Below are positions 8,043-17,824 of a DNA stretch of 64,000 nucleotides, piece after piece (position 1 is the stretch's first letter; each line of letters starts with the position of its first letter). Both the position numbers and the translations under genes were made by a program. The DNA comes from Nonomuraea rhodomycinica (GTDB lineage: Bacteria; Actinomycetota; Actinomycetes; Streptosporangiales; Streptosporangiaceae), in assembly GCF_013363995.1 (NCBI RefSeq), contig NZ_JABWGO010000016.1, positions 1-64,000 on the forward strand. Reading direction: 5' to 3'. The notes under the pieces are model-generated. The model did not search any database. It was not told the DNA's origin and was given only the letters and a program-made list of their open reading frames with translations.

Positions 8043-8489
8043 TCAGAGGCGGTTCCCCTGGTGCGGCAACTTAACCACCGTGACGAAAAAATCATCTATT
8101 TGCCGGACAACTCGGATGAATTGCTCGAAATCCACCGGCTTGGCGACGTACGCGTTGGCGTGCAGCCGGTAGCCCTGGAGGATGTCCTCCTCGGCCTCGG
8201 AGGTGGTCAGGATGACGACCGGGATGGTCCGCAGCTCCTGATCCTCCTTGACCTCGCGCAGCACCTCCATGCCGTCCATCCGCGGCAGGTTGAGGTCGAG
8301 CAGCACGAGGTCGGGCCGCGGCGCGTCGCGGTAGCGCTCCTCCCGGCGCAGGAAGGCCATCGCCTGCTCGCCGTCGTTGACCACGTGCAGGCGGTTGCGC
8401 AGCTTGTTGAACTCGAACGCCTCCCGCGTCAGCAGGATGTCGCCCTGGTCGTCCTCCACCAGCAGCACCTCGATGGGGCGGCCCTCCAT
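8043..8489 (-). CDS. Single-domain response regulator (Rcp1-like)
   Basis: 148 residues consisting only of a receiver domain. The acidic pocket is E12-D13-D14, the phospho-acceptor Asp65 (LLDLNLP), the switch Thr95 and Lys117 (AKPVD). There is no output domain, so it acts by protein contact or in a phosphorelay, as in phytochrome-partner Rcp1 regulators. The ATG overlaps the stop of the kinase gene (ATGA), and a GTG one codon upstream is also possible. It is the last gene of the phosphatase-kinase-regulator operon and almost certainly the kinase's substrate. Confidence 0.88.
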   Translation of the reverse strand: MEGRPIEVLLVEDDQGDILLTREAFEFNKLRNRLHVVNDGEQAMAFLRREERYRDAPRPDLVLLDLNLPRMDGMEVLREVKEDQELRTIPVVILTTSEAEEDILQGYRLHANAYVAKPVDFEQFIRVVRQIDDFFVTVVKLPHQGNRL

Positions 8490-9667
8490 CACGCGTCCTC
8501 ACCGTCCTCGCGCGGAGCCGGGTCACCGGCCGCCGGCAGGGTCCACCGGAACGTCGCGCCCGGTGCCGGGGTGTCGTGGTCCAGCCAGAGCCGCCCGCCG
8601 TGGTACTCCACGATCTTGCGGCAGAGCGCCAGCCCGATGCCCGTCCCCGGGTAGACGTCGCGCGGGTGCAGACGCTGGAAGATCAGGAAGATCCGGTCGG
8701 CGTACTTGGCCTCGATCCCGATGCCGTTGTCGGAGCAGGCGAACTCCCACATGCCGTCGCGGCGCACGGCCTCGATCCGGACGCGGGGCGGATCGTCCGC
8801 GCGGAACTTCACGGCGTTCTCGACCAGGTTCTGGAAGAGCTGCGTGAGCTGGAGCCGGTTGCCGAGCACGCGGGGGAGCGGGCCGGCGGTGACGCTCGCG
8901 CCGGCGTCGTGCAGGGTGGCCGACAGGTTGTCGAGGGCCGCCGACAGCACCTCGCCGGCGTCGACGGGGGCCCGCTCGCCGCTGACCCGCCCCACGCGCG
9001 AGAAGTCGAGCAGGTCGTTGATGAGCAGCTGCATGCGCCGGGCGCCGTCCACCGCGTAGTGGATGTACTGCTTGGCGCGCTCGTCGAGCCGGTCGCCGTA
9101 GCGCTGGTCCAGCATCTGCGTGAAGCTGGCGATCTTGCGTAGCGGCTCCTGCAGGTCGTGGCTGGCCACGTAGGCGAACTGCTCCAGCTCGCCGTTGGAG
9201 CGGCGCAGCTCGGCCGCCTGGTCCTCGGCGTTGCGCCAGGCGGTCAGGATGCGCTCGCGCATGGCGTCGACGTGGCCGGACAGCTCGGCCAGCTCCGCCG
9301 GCTGCTCGACGCTCGGCCGGTGGTCGAAGTCGCCGGCCGCCACCCGGCGCACCTGCTCGGTCAGGCTGGCGATGGGCTTGAGCACGACGTAGCGCACGAC
9401 GAGGACCAGCACCACCCCGGCCGCCAGCAGGAGCAGCAGCAGCACCACGAGCGCCACGTACAGCCTGGACAGGTGCGCCTCGACCTCCGGACGCGGCCGG
9501 GCGGCGTGGACCTGCTCGATGAGCAGGGCCGTCAGCACGATCCCGACCACGAACGCGAGCGTGAACGCCGAGCCCACGACGGCGAACCAGCGGCCCATCG
9601 GCAGGCGGCCGAACCCGGTGGGCGCCGGCGGCGACGGCAGCGGCCGCAGGCCCGCGCCGGCGCTCAC
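8489..9667 (-). CDS. Membrane sensor histidine kinase (HAMP, phytochrome-type HisKA)
   Basis: 392 residues: two membrane helices (about 27-50 and 69-93) with only a short loop between them, a HAMP segment (about 94-150), a coiled linker, the dimerisation/phosphotransfer helix with ASHDLQEPLRK, and a HATPase_c domain with N (NLVENAVKF), G1 (DNGIGI) and G2 (GTGIGLAL) boxes. The nearly absent extracellular domain suggests sensing in or at the membrane. Its ends overlap both neighbours, so the three genes form one coupled operon with a PP2C phosphatase and a single-domain regulator. Confidence 0.9.
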   Translation of the reverse strand: MSAGAGLRPLPSPPAPTGFGRLPMGRWFAVVGSAFTLAFVVGIVLTALLIEQVHAARPRPEVEAHLSRLYVALVVLLLLLLAAGVVLVLVVRYVVLKPIASLTEQVRRVAAGDFDHRPSVEQPAELAELSGHVDAMRERILTAWRNAEDQAAELRRSNGELEQFAYVASHDLQEPLRKIASFTQMLDQRYGDRLDERAKQYIHYAVDGARRMQLLINDLLDFSRVGRVSGERAPVDAGEVLSAALDNLSATLHDAGASVTAGPLPRVLGNRLQLTQLFQNLVENAVKFRADDPPRVRIEAVRRDGMWEFACSDNGIGIEAKYADRIFLIFQRLHPRDVYPGTGIGLALCRKIVEYHGGRLWLDHDTPAPGATFRWTLPAAGDPAPREDGEDA

Positions 9668-10800
9668 CCGCCGCTCCCGCGCACGAGCAGCACGGCGAGG
9701 TCGTCGTCGGTCGTGCCCACGTGCTCGATGAGCCGGTCGAGGTCGATCGAGCCGTGCGCGCGTACCAGCTCGACCAGGCCCTCCACCCCGAGCGGCCGGT
9801 CACGACCCCCGGAGGCGGCCTCGATGAGGCCGTCGGTGTAGAGCATGATCGCCCACTCCTCTCCGAGGGGGACGTCGATGACCTTCCACGCGGCGTCGGA
9901 GAAGATGCCGAGCGGCGGTCCGGACGGCGCGCCGTCGACCACGTCCACCACGCCGTCGCGCACCAGCAGGGGCGGCGGGTGGCCGACGATCCGCATCCGG
10001 GCGTGGCGCAGGTCGGGCGTGATGGTGACCATGCACAGCGTGGTGAAGATCTCCGGGGCCTTGCGCTCGGCCCGCAGCAGCGCGTCGAGGGTGTGCAGCA
10101 GCCGCTCGCCGTTGTGCCCGGCGAGGACCAGCGTGCGCCAGGCGATGCGCATCGCGACGCCGAGGGCCGCCTCGTCGGGGCCGTGCCCGCACACGTCGCC
10201 GATGACCACGTTGATCGCGCCGTCGGGGGTCTGCACGGTGTCGAGGAAGTCGCCGCCGAGCAGCGTGCCCTGGTTGCCGGGCAGGTAGCGGGTGGACTGC
10301 TCGACCCGGTCGCCGCGCAGCAGCGCGACGGGCAGCAGGCCGCGCTCCAGCCGGGCGTTCTCCTTGGCGGTCAGCTCGGCCTCGACCAGGCGGAGCTGGG
10401 CCAGGTCGGCCCGCTTGCGCTCCATGGCGTAGCGGATGGCCCGGGCCAGCAGCCGGGCGTCGATGTCCTGCTTGACGAGGTAGTCCTGCGCGCCCGCCTG
10501 CACCGCGGCGACACCCACGTGGGCGTCGCGCAGGCCGGTCAGCACCAGCACGGCCGCGTGCGGCGCGAGCCGCAGCACCTCCCGCAGCGCCTCCAGGCCC
10601 GAGGCGTCCGGCAGCGTCAGGTCGACCAGCACGCACTGGATCGCGCCGGTGAGCCGCGACCTGGTCTCGCGGAGGCTGCGCACCCAGATGATCCTCGGCG
10701 GCGCCTCCGCCTCCTTGAGCAGCTCCTCCACCAGGAAGGCGTCACCGTCGTCGTCCTCGACGAGGAGCAGCGTCAGGGGCTCGGTCAGGGATGCCGTCAC
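9664..10800 (-). CDS. Receiver-PP2C (RsbU-type) serine phosphatase
   Basis: 378 residues: an N-terminal receiver domain (acidic D16-D17, phospho-acceptor Asp60 in VLVDLTLPD, Lys in LVKQD) followed by a short coiled segment and a PP2C/SpoIIE-like phosphatase domain. Metal ligands are expected in GGDFLD, GDVCGHG and LYTDGL. Such fusions dephosphorylate anti-anti-sigma factors under two-component control, linking to general stress sigma factors. No anti-sigma or STAS gene lies next to it. The GTG start has GAAGAGG upstream. It is the first gene of the operon with the kinase and response regulator. Confidence 0.88.
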   Translation of the reverse strand: MTASLTEPLTLLLVEDDDGDAFLVEELLKEAEAPPRIIWVRSLRETRSRLTGAIQCVLVDLTLPDASGLEALREVLRLAPHAAVLVLTGLRDAHVGVAAVQAGAQDYLVKQDIDARLLARAIRYAMERKRADLAQLRLVEAELTAKENARLERGLLPVALLRGDRVEQSTRYLPGNQGTLLGGDFLDTVQTPDGAINVVIGDVCGHGPDEAALGVAMRIAWRTLVLAGHNGERLLHTLDALLRAERKAPEIFTTLCMVTITPDLRHARMRIVGHPPPLLVRDGVVDVVDGAPSGPPLGIFSDAAWKVIDVPLGEEWAIMLYTDGLIEAASGGRDRPLGVEGLVELVRAHGSIDLDRLIEHVGTTDDDLAVLLVRGSGG

Positions 10801-10836
10801 ACGTGGGCCTCTTCACAGCAGTAGGACTGTCGCAGC

Positions 10837-11766
10837 TCATTCTGCGATGAGCTCCACCCCTTGCGGAAGCGTCCCCTCCTGTCCCGCCTCGACCACGAAC
10901 GCCAGGAGCGTCGCGCGGAACGCCTGCGCGGCCCTGGTCGGCTCCACGTCCCTGCGGTGCGCGAGCGCCACCGTACGGCTGAGCCCGGGCGGCGCGAGCG
11001 GCGTGGCGGCCAGCCCGGGACGCCCGTCCAGGACCATCGACGGCACGACCGCCACGCCCAGCCCCGCCTCCACGAACCGCAGCACCGCGTCCATCTCCCC
11101 GCCCTGCACGGCCAGCCGCGGCTCGAAGCCGGCCTGCCGGCAGGCGGCCAGCGTGGCCTCCCGCAGGTCGTAGCCGCGCCGGAACATCACCATCGGCCGG
11201 CCGCGCAGGTCCTCGATGCGCAGGTACGGCTTGCGCAGCGGCTCGTGGGAGGAGGTGACCACGACCAGGTTCTCCCGCAGGATCTCCTCGGTGACCAGGG
11301 CCGGGTCGTCGCCCTGCAACGGCATGATGATCAGCGACAGGTCGATCTGCCCGCGGGCCAGCGCCCGGACCAGGTCGCGCGAGCCGCCCTCCTCGACCAG
11401 CAGCTCGATGCCGGGGTAGTCGCGGTGGAAGCGGGCCAGCGCGTCGGCCAGCAGCCCGGTGCAGAGCGACGGGGTCGCGCCGAGCCGCACCCGGCCCTTG
11501 CGCAGCCCGGCCAGCTCGGCGACCTCCTGGCGGGCGGTCTCGGCGTCGGCCAGCATGCGGCGGGCCAGGGGCAGCAGCGCCTCGCCGGCGGCGGTCAGCG
11601 TGACGTTGCCGCGCGCGCGGGAGAACAGCGGGGCGCCGAGATCGGTCTCCAGCGCCTTGATCTGCTTGCTGAGCGACGGCTGGGCGACCCGCATCCGCTC
11701 GGCCGCCTGGGTGAAGTGCCTGGTCTCGGCCACCGCGACGAAGTAGGAGAGCTGCTGCAACTGCAT
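10837..11766 (-). CDS. LysR-family regulator divergent from sdhCAB (second complex)
   Basis: 309 residues with a canonical N-terminal winged HTH (residues 1-60; FTQAAERMRVAQPSLSKQI) and a LysR effector-binding domain (about 90-300). The ATG has GAGGA 7 nt upstream. It is divergent from the cytochrome b-type sdhCAB with a 135 bp spacer containing a perfect T-N11-A palindrome. Control of that operon and of itself is therefore likely. The same arrangement (LysR beside this sdh type) is, as I recall, seen in Streptomyces. The effector is unknown, with a C4-dicarboxylate or related metabolite a reasonable guess. Confidence 0.88.
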   Translation of the reverse strand: MQLQQLSYFVAVAETRHFTQAAERMRVAQPSLSKQIKALETDLGAPLFSRARGNVTLTAAGEALLPLARRMLADAETARQEVAELAGLRKGRVRLGATPSLCTGLLADALARFHRDYPGIELLVEEGGSRDLVRALARGQIDLSLIIMPLQGDDPALVTEEILRENLVVVTSSHEPLRKPYLRIEDLRGRPMVMFRRGYDLREATLAACRQAGFEPRLAVQGGEMDAVLRFVEAGLGVAVVPSMVLDGRPGLAATPLAPPGLSRTVALAHRRDVEPTRAAQAFRATLLAFVVEAGQEGTLPQGVELIAE

Positions 11767-11826
11767 GTGATTTTCCTCGCACCGGCGCGCGCCGGCGGGC
11801 GCGGGTTAGCCGTACAAACCAGACAT

Positions 11827-11843
11827 CATAGCCAGCGGCTATG
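11827..11843. promoter_or_regulatory. LysR-type operator palindrome
   Basis: CATAGCC-AGC-GGCTATG is a perfect 7-bp inverted repeat that contains the LysR signature T-N11-A. It lies between the divergent lysR and sdhC genes, about 20 bp upstream of the sdhC -35 region. Confidence 0.7.
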
Positions 11844-11863
11844 GAAACCAGGCCCGCGATGAC

Positions 11864-11893
11864 TTGGACGGATCATTCCTGCATACCTAGCGT
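11864..11893 (+). promoter_or_regulatory. Putative sdhC promoter, leaderless start
   Basis: TTGGAC, an 18 bp spacer and TAGCGT precede the GTG at 11902 by 8 nt. No properly spaced ribosome-binding sequence exists, so the mRNA probably begins at or next to the start codon. Confidence 0.5.
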
Positions 11894-11901
11894 CAGGAAA
11901 C

Positions 11902-12662
11902 GTGACTGCCACGATAGAGCGCGGCTCCGCCACCGCGCCTGTTAGCTCCCCCAAGTCCGCCCCACCGGCGAAGCAGCCCACGGGTCGGAAGCCGCGTTCC
12001 TTCATGGCCTCCTCCAACGGCAAGAAGGCCGTCATGGCCGTCACCGGTGCCGTGATGGTCGGCTTCCTGGTGCTGCACATGCTGGGCAACCTCAAGATCT
12101 TCCTCGGGCGCGAGTCGTTCAACGACTACGCCCACGCTCTGCGCACCCTGCTGGAGCCCATCGCGCCCTACCGGTCGGTGCTGACGATCCTGGAGATCAT
12201 CCTGGTCGTCTCCGTGGTGCTGCACATGTGGGCCGCGATCTCGCTCGCCCGGCGGGCCAAGCAGGCGCGTCCGGTCAAGTACGTCGCCAAGAAGTCGCAG
12301 GCCGGCGGCTACGCCACCCACATCATGCGGTGGGGCGGCCTCACCATCGCGCTCTACGTCGTCTGGCACCTGCTCGACCTGACCTTCGGCGTCGTCAACC
12401 CCAAGGGCTTCGACTCCGCGCCGGCCGACCGGATGATCGCCGGGTTCGACCCGTCGCGCTGGTGGGTGACGCTGATCTACCTCGTGGCCGTCGTCCTGGT
12501 GGGCCTGCACCTGCGGCACGGGGTCTGGAGCGCCTTCCAGACGCTCGGCTGGGCCAACCGCGCCCGCTACAAGGCGCTGCGCGCGACCGCCTCCCTGCTG
12601 TCGGCCGTCCTCGTCGTCGGCTTCCTCGCCCCGCCGCTCGCCATCACCTTCGGAGTCGTCAA

Positions 12663-12666
<4 letters not shown>
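11902..12666 (+). CDS. sdhC: Succinate dehydrogenase cytochrome b subunit (b558 type)
   Basis: 254 residues with a roughly 35-residue cytoplasmic N-terminal extension and five predicted membrane helices. Haem-ligand histidines are expected in VLHMLGNLK, VVLHMW, VVWHLLDL and GLHLRHG. This is the fused, two-haem anchor of the type B menaquinone-reactive SQR/fumarate reductase family (Bacillus/Corynebacterium/Wolinella group). The GTG start is probably leaderless. The gene overlaps sdhA by 4 bp (GTGA). Confidence 0.9.
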
Positions 12667-14584
<1,918 letters not shown>

Positions 14585-14588
<4 letters not shown>

Positions 14589-15325
14589 ACCTGACACTCA
14601 AGGTCTGGCGGCAGAGCGGCCCCACCGACGCCGGGCGCATGGTGACGTACAAGGTCGAGGACGTCTCGCCCGACATGTCGTTCCTGGAGATGCTGGACGT
14701 CCTCAACGAGCGGCTGATCATCGAGGGCGACGACCCGGTGGCCTTCGACCACGACTGCCGCGAGGGCATCTGCGGCATGTGCGGCATGGTCATCAACGGC
14801 GTCGCGCACGGCGAGCAGCGGGCCACCACGACCTGCCAGCTGCACATGCGGCACTTCGAGGACGGCGCCACCATCACCATCGAGCCGTGGCGCGCCGCGC
14901 CGTTCCCGGTGGTCAAGGACCTCGTCGTGGACCGGTCGGCGTTCGACCGCATCATCCAGGCCGGCGGTTTCGTCTCGGTGCCGGCCGGCTCGGCCCCGGA
15001 CGCGCACAGCGTGCCGGTGCGCAAGGAGGACGCCGACTCGGCCTTCGACGCGGCCACCTGCATCGGCTGCGGCGCCTGCGTCGCGGCCTGCCCGAACGGG
15101 TCGGCCTCCCTCTTCACCGCCGCCAAGATCACTCACCTGAGCCTGCTGCCCCAGGGCCAGCCGGAGCGCCTCACCCGCGCCAAGGCCATGGTGGACCAGA
15201 TGGACGCGGAGGGCTTCGGCGGCTGCACCAACACCGGCGAGTGCACCGCGGTCTGCCCCAAGGGCATCCCGCTGGACACGATCGCCCGGATGAACAGCGA
15301 CTACCTCCAGGCCAACAAGAAGTAG
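14585..15325 (+). CDS. sdhB: Succinate dehydrogenase iron-sulfur subunit (type B)
   Basis: 246 residues. The 2Fe-2S ligands are in CREGICGMCGMVING plus TTTC. The 4Fe-4S and 3Fe-4S ligands are in CIGCGACVAACPNG and CTNTGECTAVCPKG. The GTG start overlaps the sdhA stop (GTGA). It is the last gene of the operon and is followed 12 bp later by a strong hairpin that separates it from the convergent kinase gene. Confidence 0.93.
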
Positions 15326-15337
15326 CCGCACCCCGCG

Positions 15338-15361
15338 CCCGGGGGCCCACCCGCCCCCGGG
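15338..15361. terminator. GC hairpin between sdhB and convergent kinase gene
   Basis: CCCGGGGGC pairs exactly with GCCCCCGGG across a 6 nt loop. It sits immediately next to both stop codons and can act in both directions. Confidence 0.75.
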
Positions 15362-15997
15362 TCAGGCGGCCGTCCAGGCGGAGGTGGTGTCGAGGCGGTC
15401 GCGCCAGAGCTTCTCGCCGCCGCCTCCCGGCTCCCAGCGGGCCGTGAAGTCCAGCAGGTCGCGGCAGCGGGCCAGCATCGCCGCGTGCCGGGCGTCCCAC
15501 GCGGGCACATCGGGGCCGCCGCCCTCGCGGTAGGCGTCGAAGAAGCGCGGCAGCAGCGCCACGTGCTCCGGGTGGTGCGTGCGCACGATCCACTCGCACC
15601 ACGACAGGTCCTCGACCGGCGGGCCCGGGTGCGCCCACTCCCAGTCGAGGATGGCCACCGGCTCGTACGTCTCCGGGTCGAACAGCATGTTCTGCGGGCC
15701 GTAGTCGCCGTGGACGATCCCCAGCCGGTGGATCGCGGCCAGGGCGCGCCCGCAGGCGGCCAGCACCTCCGCGGCGCGGCCGTCGTCCAGGAGGTCCTGG
15801 CCGTGCGCCCCCGGCACGAAACGGGTCGTCACGCTCGTCGGCGTGATCTTGTGGACGCGCGGCACCGGCAGCCGCCCCCGCAACCGGCGCAGGAACCTGC
15901 TCTCCGTGCGCAGCCGGACCTCCGCCTCGGGGCCCTCGTAACACTTCACGACCAGCGCGCCGTCGCCCACCGTGCTGTTGGTGTACCCGTGCCTCAC
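15362..15997 (-). CDS. Aminoglycoside-phosphotransferase-fold kinase
   Basis: 211 residues of the APH/choline kinase fold. The Lys in ALVVKCYEG anchors ATP, the catalytic loop is GIVHGDYGPQNMLFD (Brenner-type HxDxxxxN), and the metal-binding Asp is in AILDWEWAHPG. It is shorter than true aminoglycoside kinases (about 260-280), lacking part of the C-terminal helical subdomain. A small-molecule substrate is likely but unknown, so resistance should not be inferred. The GTG start is preceded by GAGAAT eight bases upstream and no ribosome-binding site, so it may be leaderless. It is monocistronic. Confidence 0.75.
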   Translation of the reverse strand: MRHGYTNSTVGDGALVVKCYEGPEAEVRLRTESRFLRRLRGRLPVPRVHKITPTSVTTRFVPGAHGQDLLDDGRAAEVLAACGRALAAIHRLGIVHGDYGPQNMLFDPETYEPVAILDWEWAHPGPPVEDLSWCEWIVRTHHPEHVALLPRFFDAYREGGGPDVPAWDARHAAMLARCRDLLDFTARWEPGGGGEKLWRDRLDTTSAWTAA

Positions 15998-16133
15998 AGA
16001 GACCGATTCTCGCCTACCGACCCGCCCGGCGCACCGGTCGGCGGCCGTTGACTACGACGGCCCAGGGAGGGACGTTCCAGAGGTCGAAAATGGTTTGCCG
16101 GGCTGTCGGGACGTTTGTCAACCTTGACTGGCC

Positions 16134-17822
16134 ATGCGCTCCCTTCCTCAAGCCGATCCCGGCATGCCCGACGTCCGCGGCCCGCTCCGCTACCTGTGGT
16201 GGAACGCGCGCCGCCAGTTGCCGTCGCTGCTGGGCGGCATCGGCTTCGCCACCGTGTGGTGGCTGGTGCAGGCCCTCGTGCCGGCGGTGATCGGGAAGGG
16301 CGTCGACGCCGTCACCGCCGAGGACGCCCGCTCGCTGGTGCTCTGGTCGCTGGCCCTGCTGGGGCTCGGCCTGGTCCAGGCGTACACCGGGATCATGCGG
16401 CACCGGCTGGCCGTCTACAACTGGCTGGCCGCCGCGTACCGCACGGTCCAGGTGACCGCCCGGCAGGCCGCCCGGCTCGGCGCCACCCTGCCCAAGCGGC
16501 TGTCGACCGGCGAGGTCGTCAGCGTCGGCAACTCCGACATCGCGCACATCGGCAACTCCATGGACATCCTGCTGCGCGGCACCGGCTCGGTCGTGGCGAT
16601 CGTCACCGTCACCGTGATCCTCATCTCGACCTCGCTGCCGCTGGGGCTCATGGTGCTGGTCGGGGTCCCGCTCATGGCGGTGGCCGTCGGGCCGCTGCTG
16701 CGGCCGCTGCACCGCCGGCAGAAGGCCCAGCGCGAGCTGACCGGCGAGCTGTCCACCCGGGCCGCCGACATCGTGGCCGGGCTGCGGGTGCTGCGCGGCA
16801 TCGGCGGCGAGCGGGTGTTCGCCGGCCGCTACCGCGAGGAGTCGCAGCGCGTCCGCCACGCCGGGGTCTCCGTGGCCGGGGTCGAGTCGCTGCTCGAAGG
16901 GGCGCAGATCCTGCTGCCCGGCCTGCTCATCGCGGCCGTCACCGGAGTCGGCGCGTCGTTCGCGATCGGCGGGCAGATCTCCACCGGCCAGCTCGTCGCC
17001 TTCTACGGCTACGCGGTCTTCCTCATCGGCCCCATGCGCACGCTCACCGAGGCCGCCGACAAGCTGACCAAGGGCCACGTGGCCGCCCGCCGGGTGGTGC
17101 GCATCCTGTCGATGGAGCCCGAGGTGTCCGGCGGCACCGGCACCAGCGGCGGCGGCGTGCTGCGCGACACGTTCAGCGGCGTCACCCTCCAGCCGGGCAC
17201 GCTCACCGCCGTGGCCGCCGCCGCGCCCGAGGACGCGATCGCCATCGCCGACCGGCTCGGCCGCTACACCGCGGGCGACGTCACCTTCGGCGCGGCCGAC
17301 CTGGCCGAGCTGCCCATCGAGGAGGTCCGCTCCCGCATCCTGGTCGCCGACAACGGCGCCCGCCTGTTCAGCGGCCGGCTCCGCGACGAGCTCGACGTGC
17401 GCGGCGAGGCGTCCGACGACGAGGTGCGCCGGGCGCTGCGCGCCGCCTGCGCCGAGGACATCGTCGAGGCCCTGCCCGACGGGCTGGAGGCGCGGGTGGC
17501 CGAGGGCGGCCGGGAGTTCTCCGGCGGCCAGCAGCAGCGGCTGCGGCTGGCCCGCGCCCTGGTCGCCGATCCGGAGGTGCTCATCCTGGTCGAGCCGACC
17601 AGCGCCGTGGACGCCCACAGCGAGGCCCGCATCGCCGACCGGCTGACCCGCGCGCGGGCCGGCCGCACGACGCTGGTCTGCACGACCAGCCCGCTGGTGC
17701 TCGACCGCACCGACCACGTGATCTACGTCGAGGACGGCCGGGTGCTCGCCGAGGGCACCCACCGGGAGCTCCTGGAGTCCTCGCCCGCCTACGCCGCCAC
17801 CGTGACCCGAGGGGAGGACTGA
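16134..17822 (+). CDS. ABC exporter half-transporter with ATP-binding motifs lost
   Basis: 562 residues: six membrane helices (about 35-310) then a nucleotide-binding domain. The Walker A site is gone (VAAAAPEDAIAIAD where GxxGxGKS is expected) and Walker B reads LILVEPTS with Val for Asp. The signature EFSGGQQQR and the Q-rich stretch are intact. It therefore cannot bind ATP normally but can complete a partner's site. The next gene, 2 bp downstream, has the reciprocal pattern, so the two form an asymmetric heterodimer. The substrate is unknown. The start is uncertain because no ribosome-binding site is seen before ATG 16134 or ATG 16164. Confidence 0.85.
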   Translation: MRSLPQADPGMPDVRGPLRYLWWNARRQLPSLLGGIGFATVWWLVQALVPAVIGKGVDAVTAEDARSLVLWSLALLGLGLVQAYTGIMRHRLAVYNWLAAAYRTVQVTARQAARLGATLPKRLSTGEVVSVGNSDIAHIGNSMDILLRGTGSVVAIVTVTVILISTSLPLGLMVLVGVPLMAVAVGPLLRPLHRRQKAQRELTGELSTRAADIVAGLRVLRGIGGERVFAGRYREESQRVRHAGVSVAGVESLLEGAQILLPGLLIAAVTGVGASFAIGGQISTGQLVAFYGYAVFLIGPMRTLTEAADKLTKGHVAARRVVRILSMEPEVSGGTGTSGGGVLRDTFSGVTLQPGTLTAVAAAAPEDAIAIADRLGRYTAGDVTFGAADLAELPIEEVRSRILVADNGARLFSGRLRDELDVRGEASDDEVRRALRAACAEDIVEALPDGLEARVAEGGREFSGGQQQRLRLARALVADPEVLILVEPTSAVDAHSEARIADRLTRARAGRTTLVCTTSPLVLDRTDHVIYVEDGRVLAEGTHRELLESSPAYAATVTRGED

Positions 17823-17824
17823 CG

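Noticed and set aside
15362..15997. Aminoglycoside resistance gene
   Set aside because: Only the general APH kinase fold is supported; the length and sequence do not match a known resistance enzyme.
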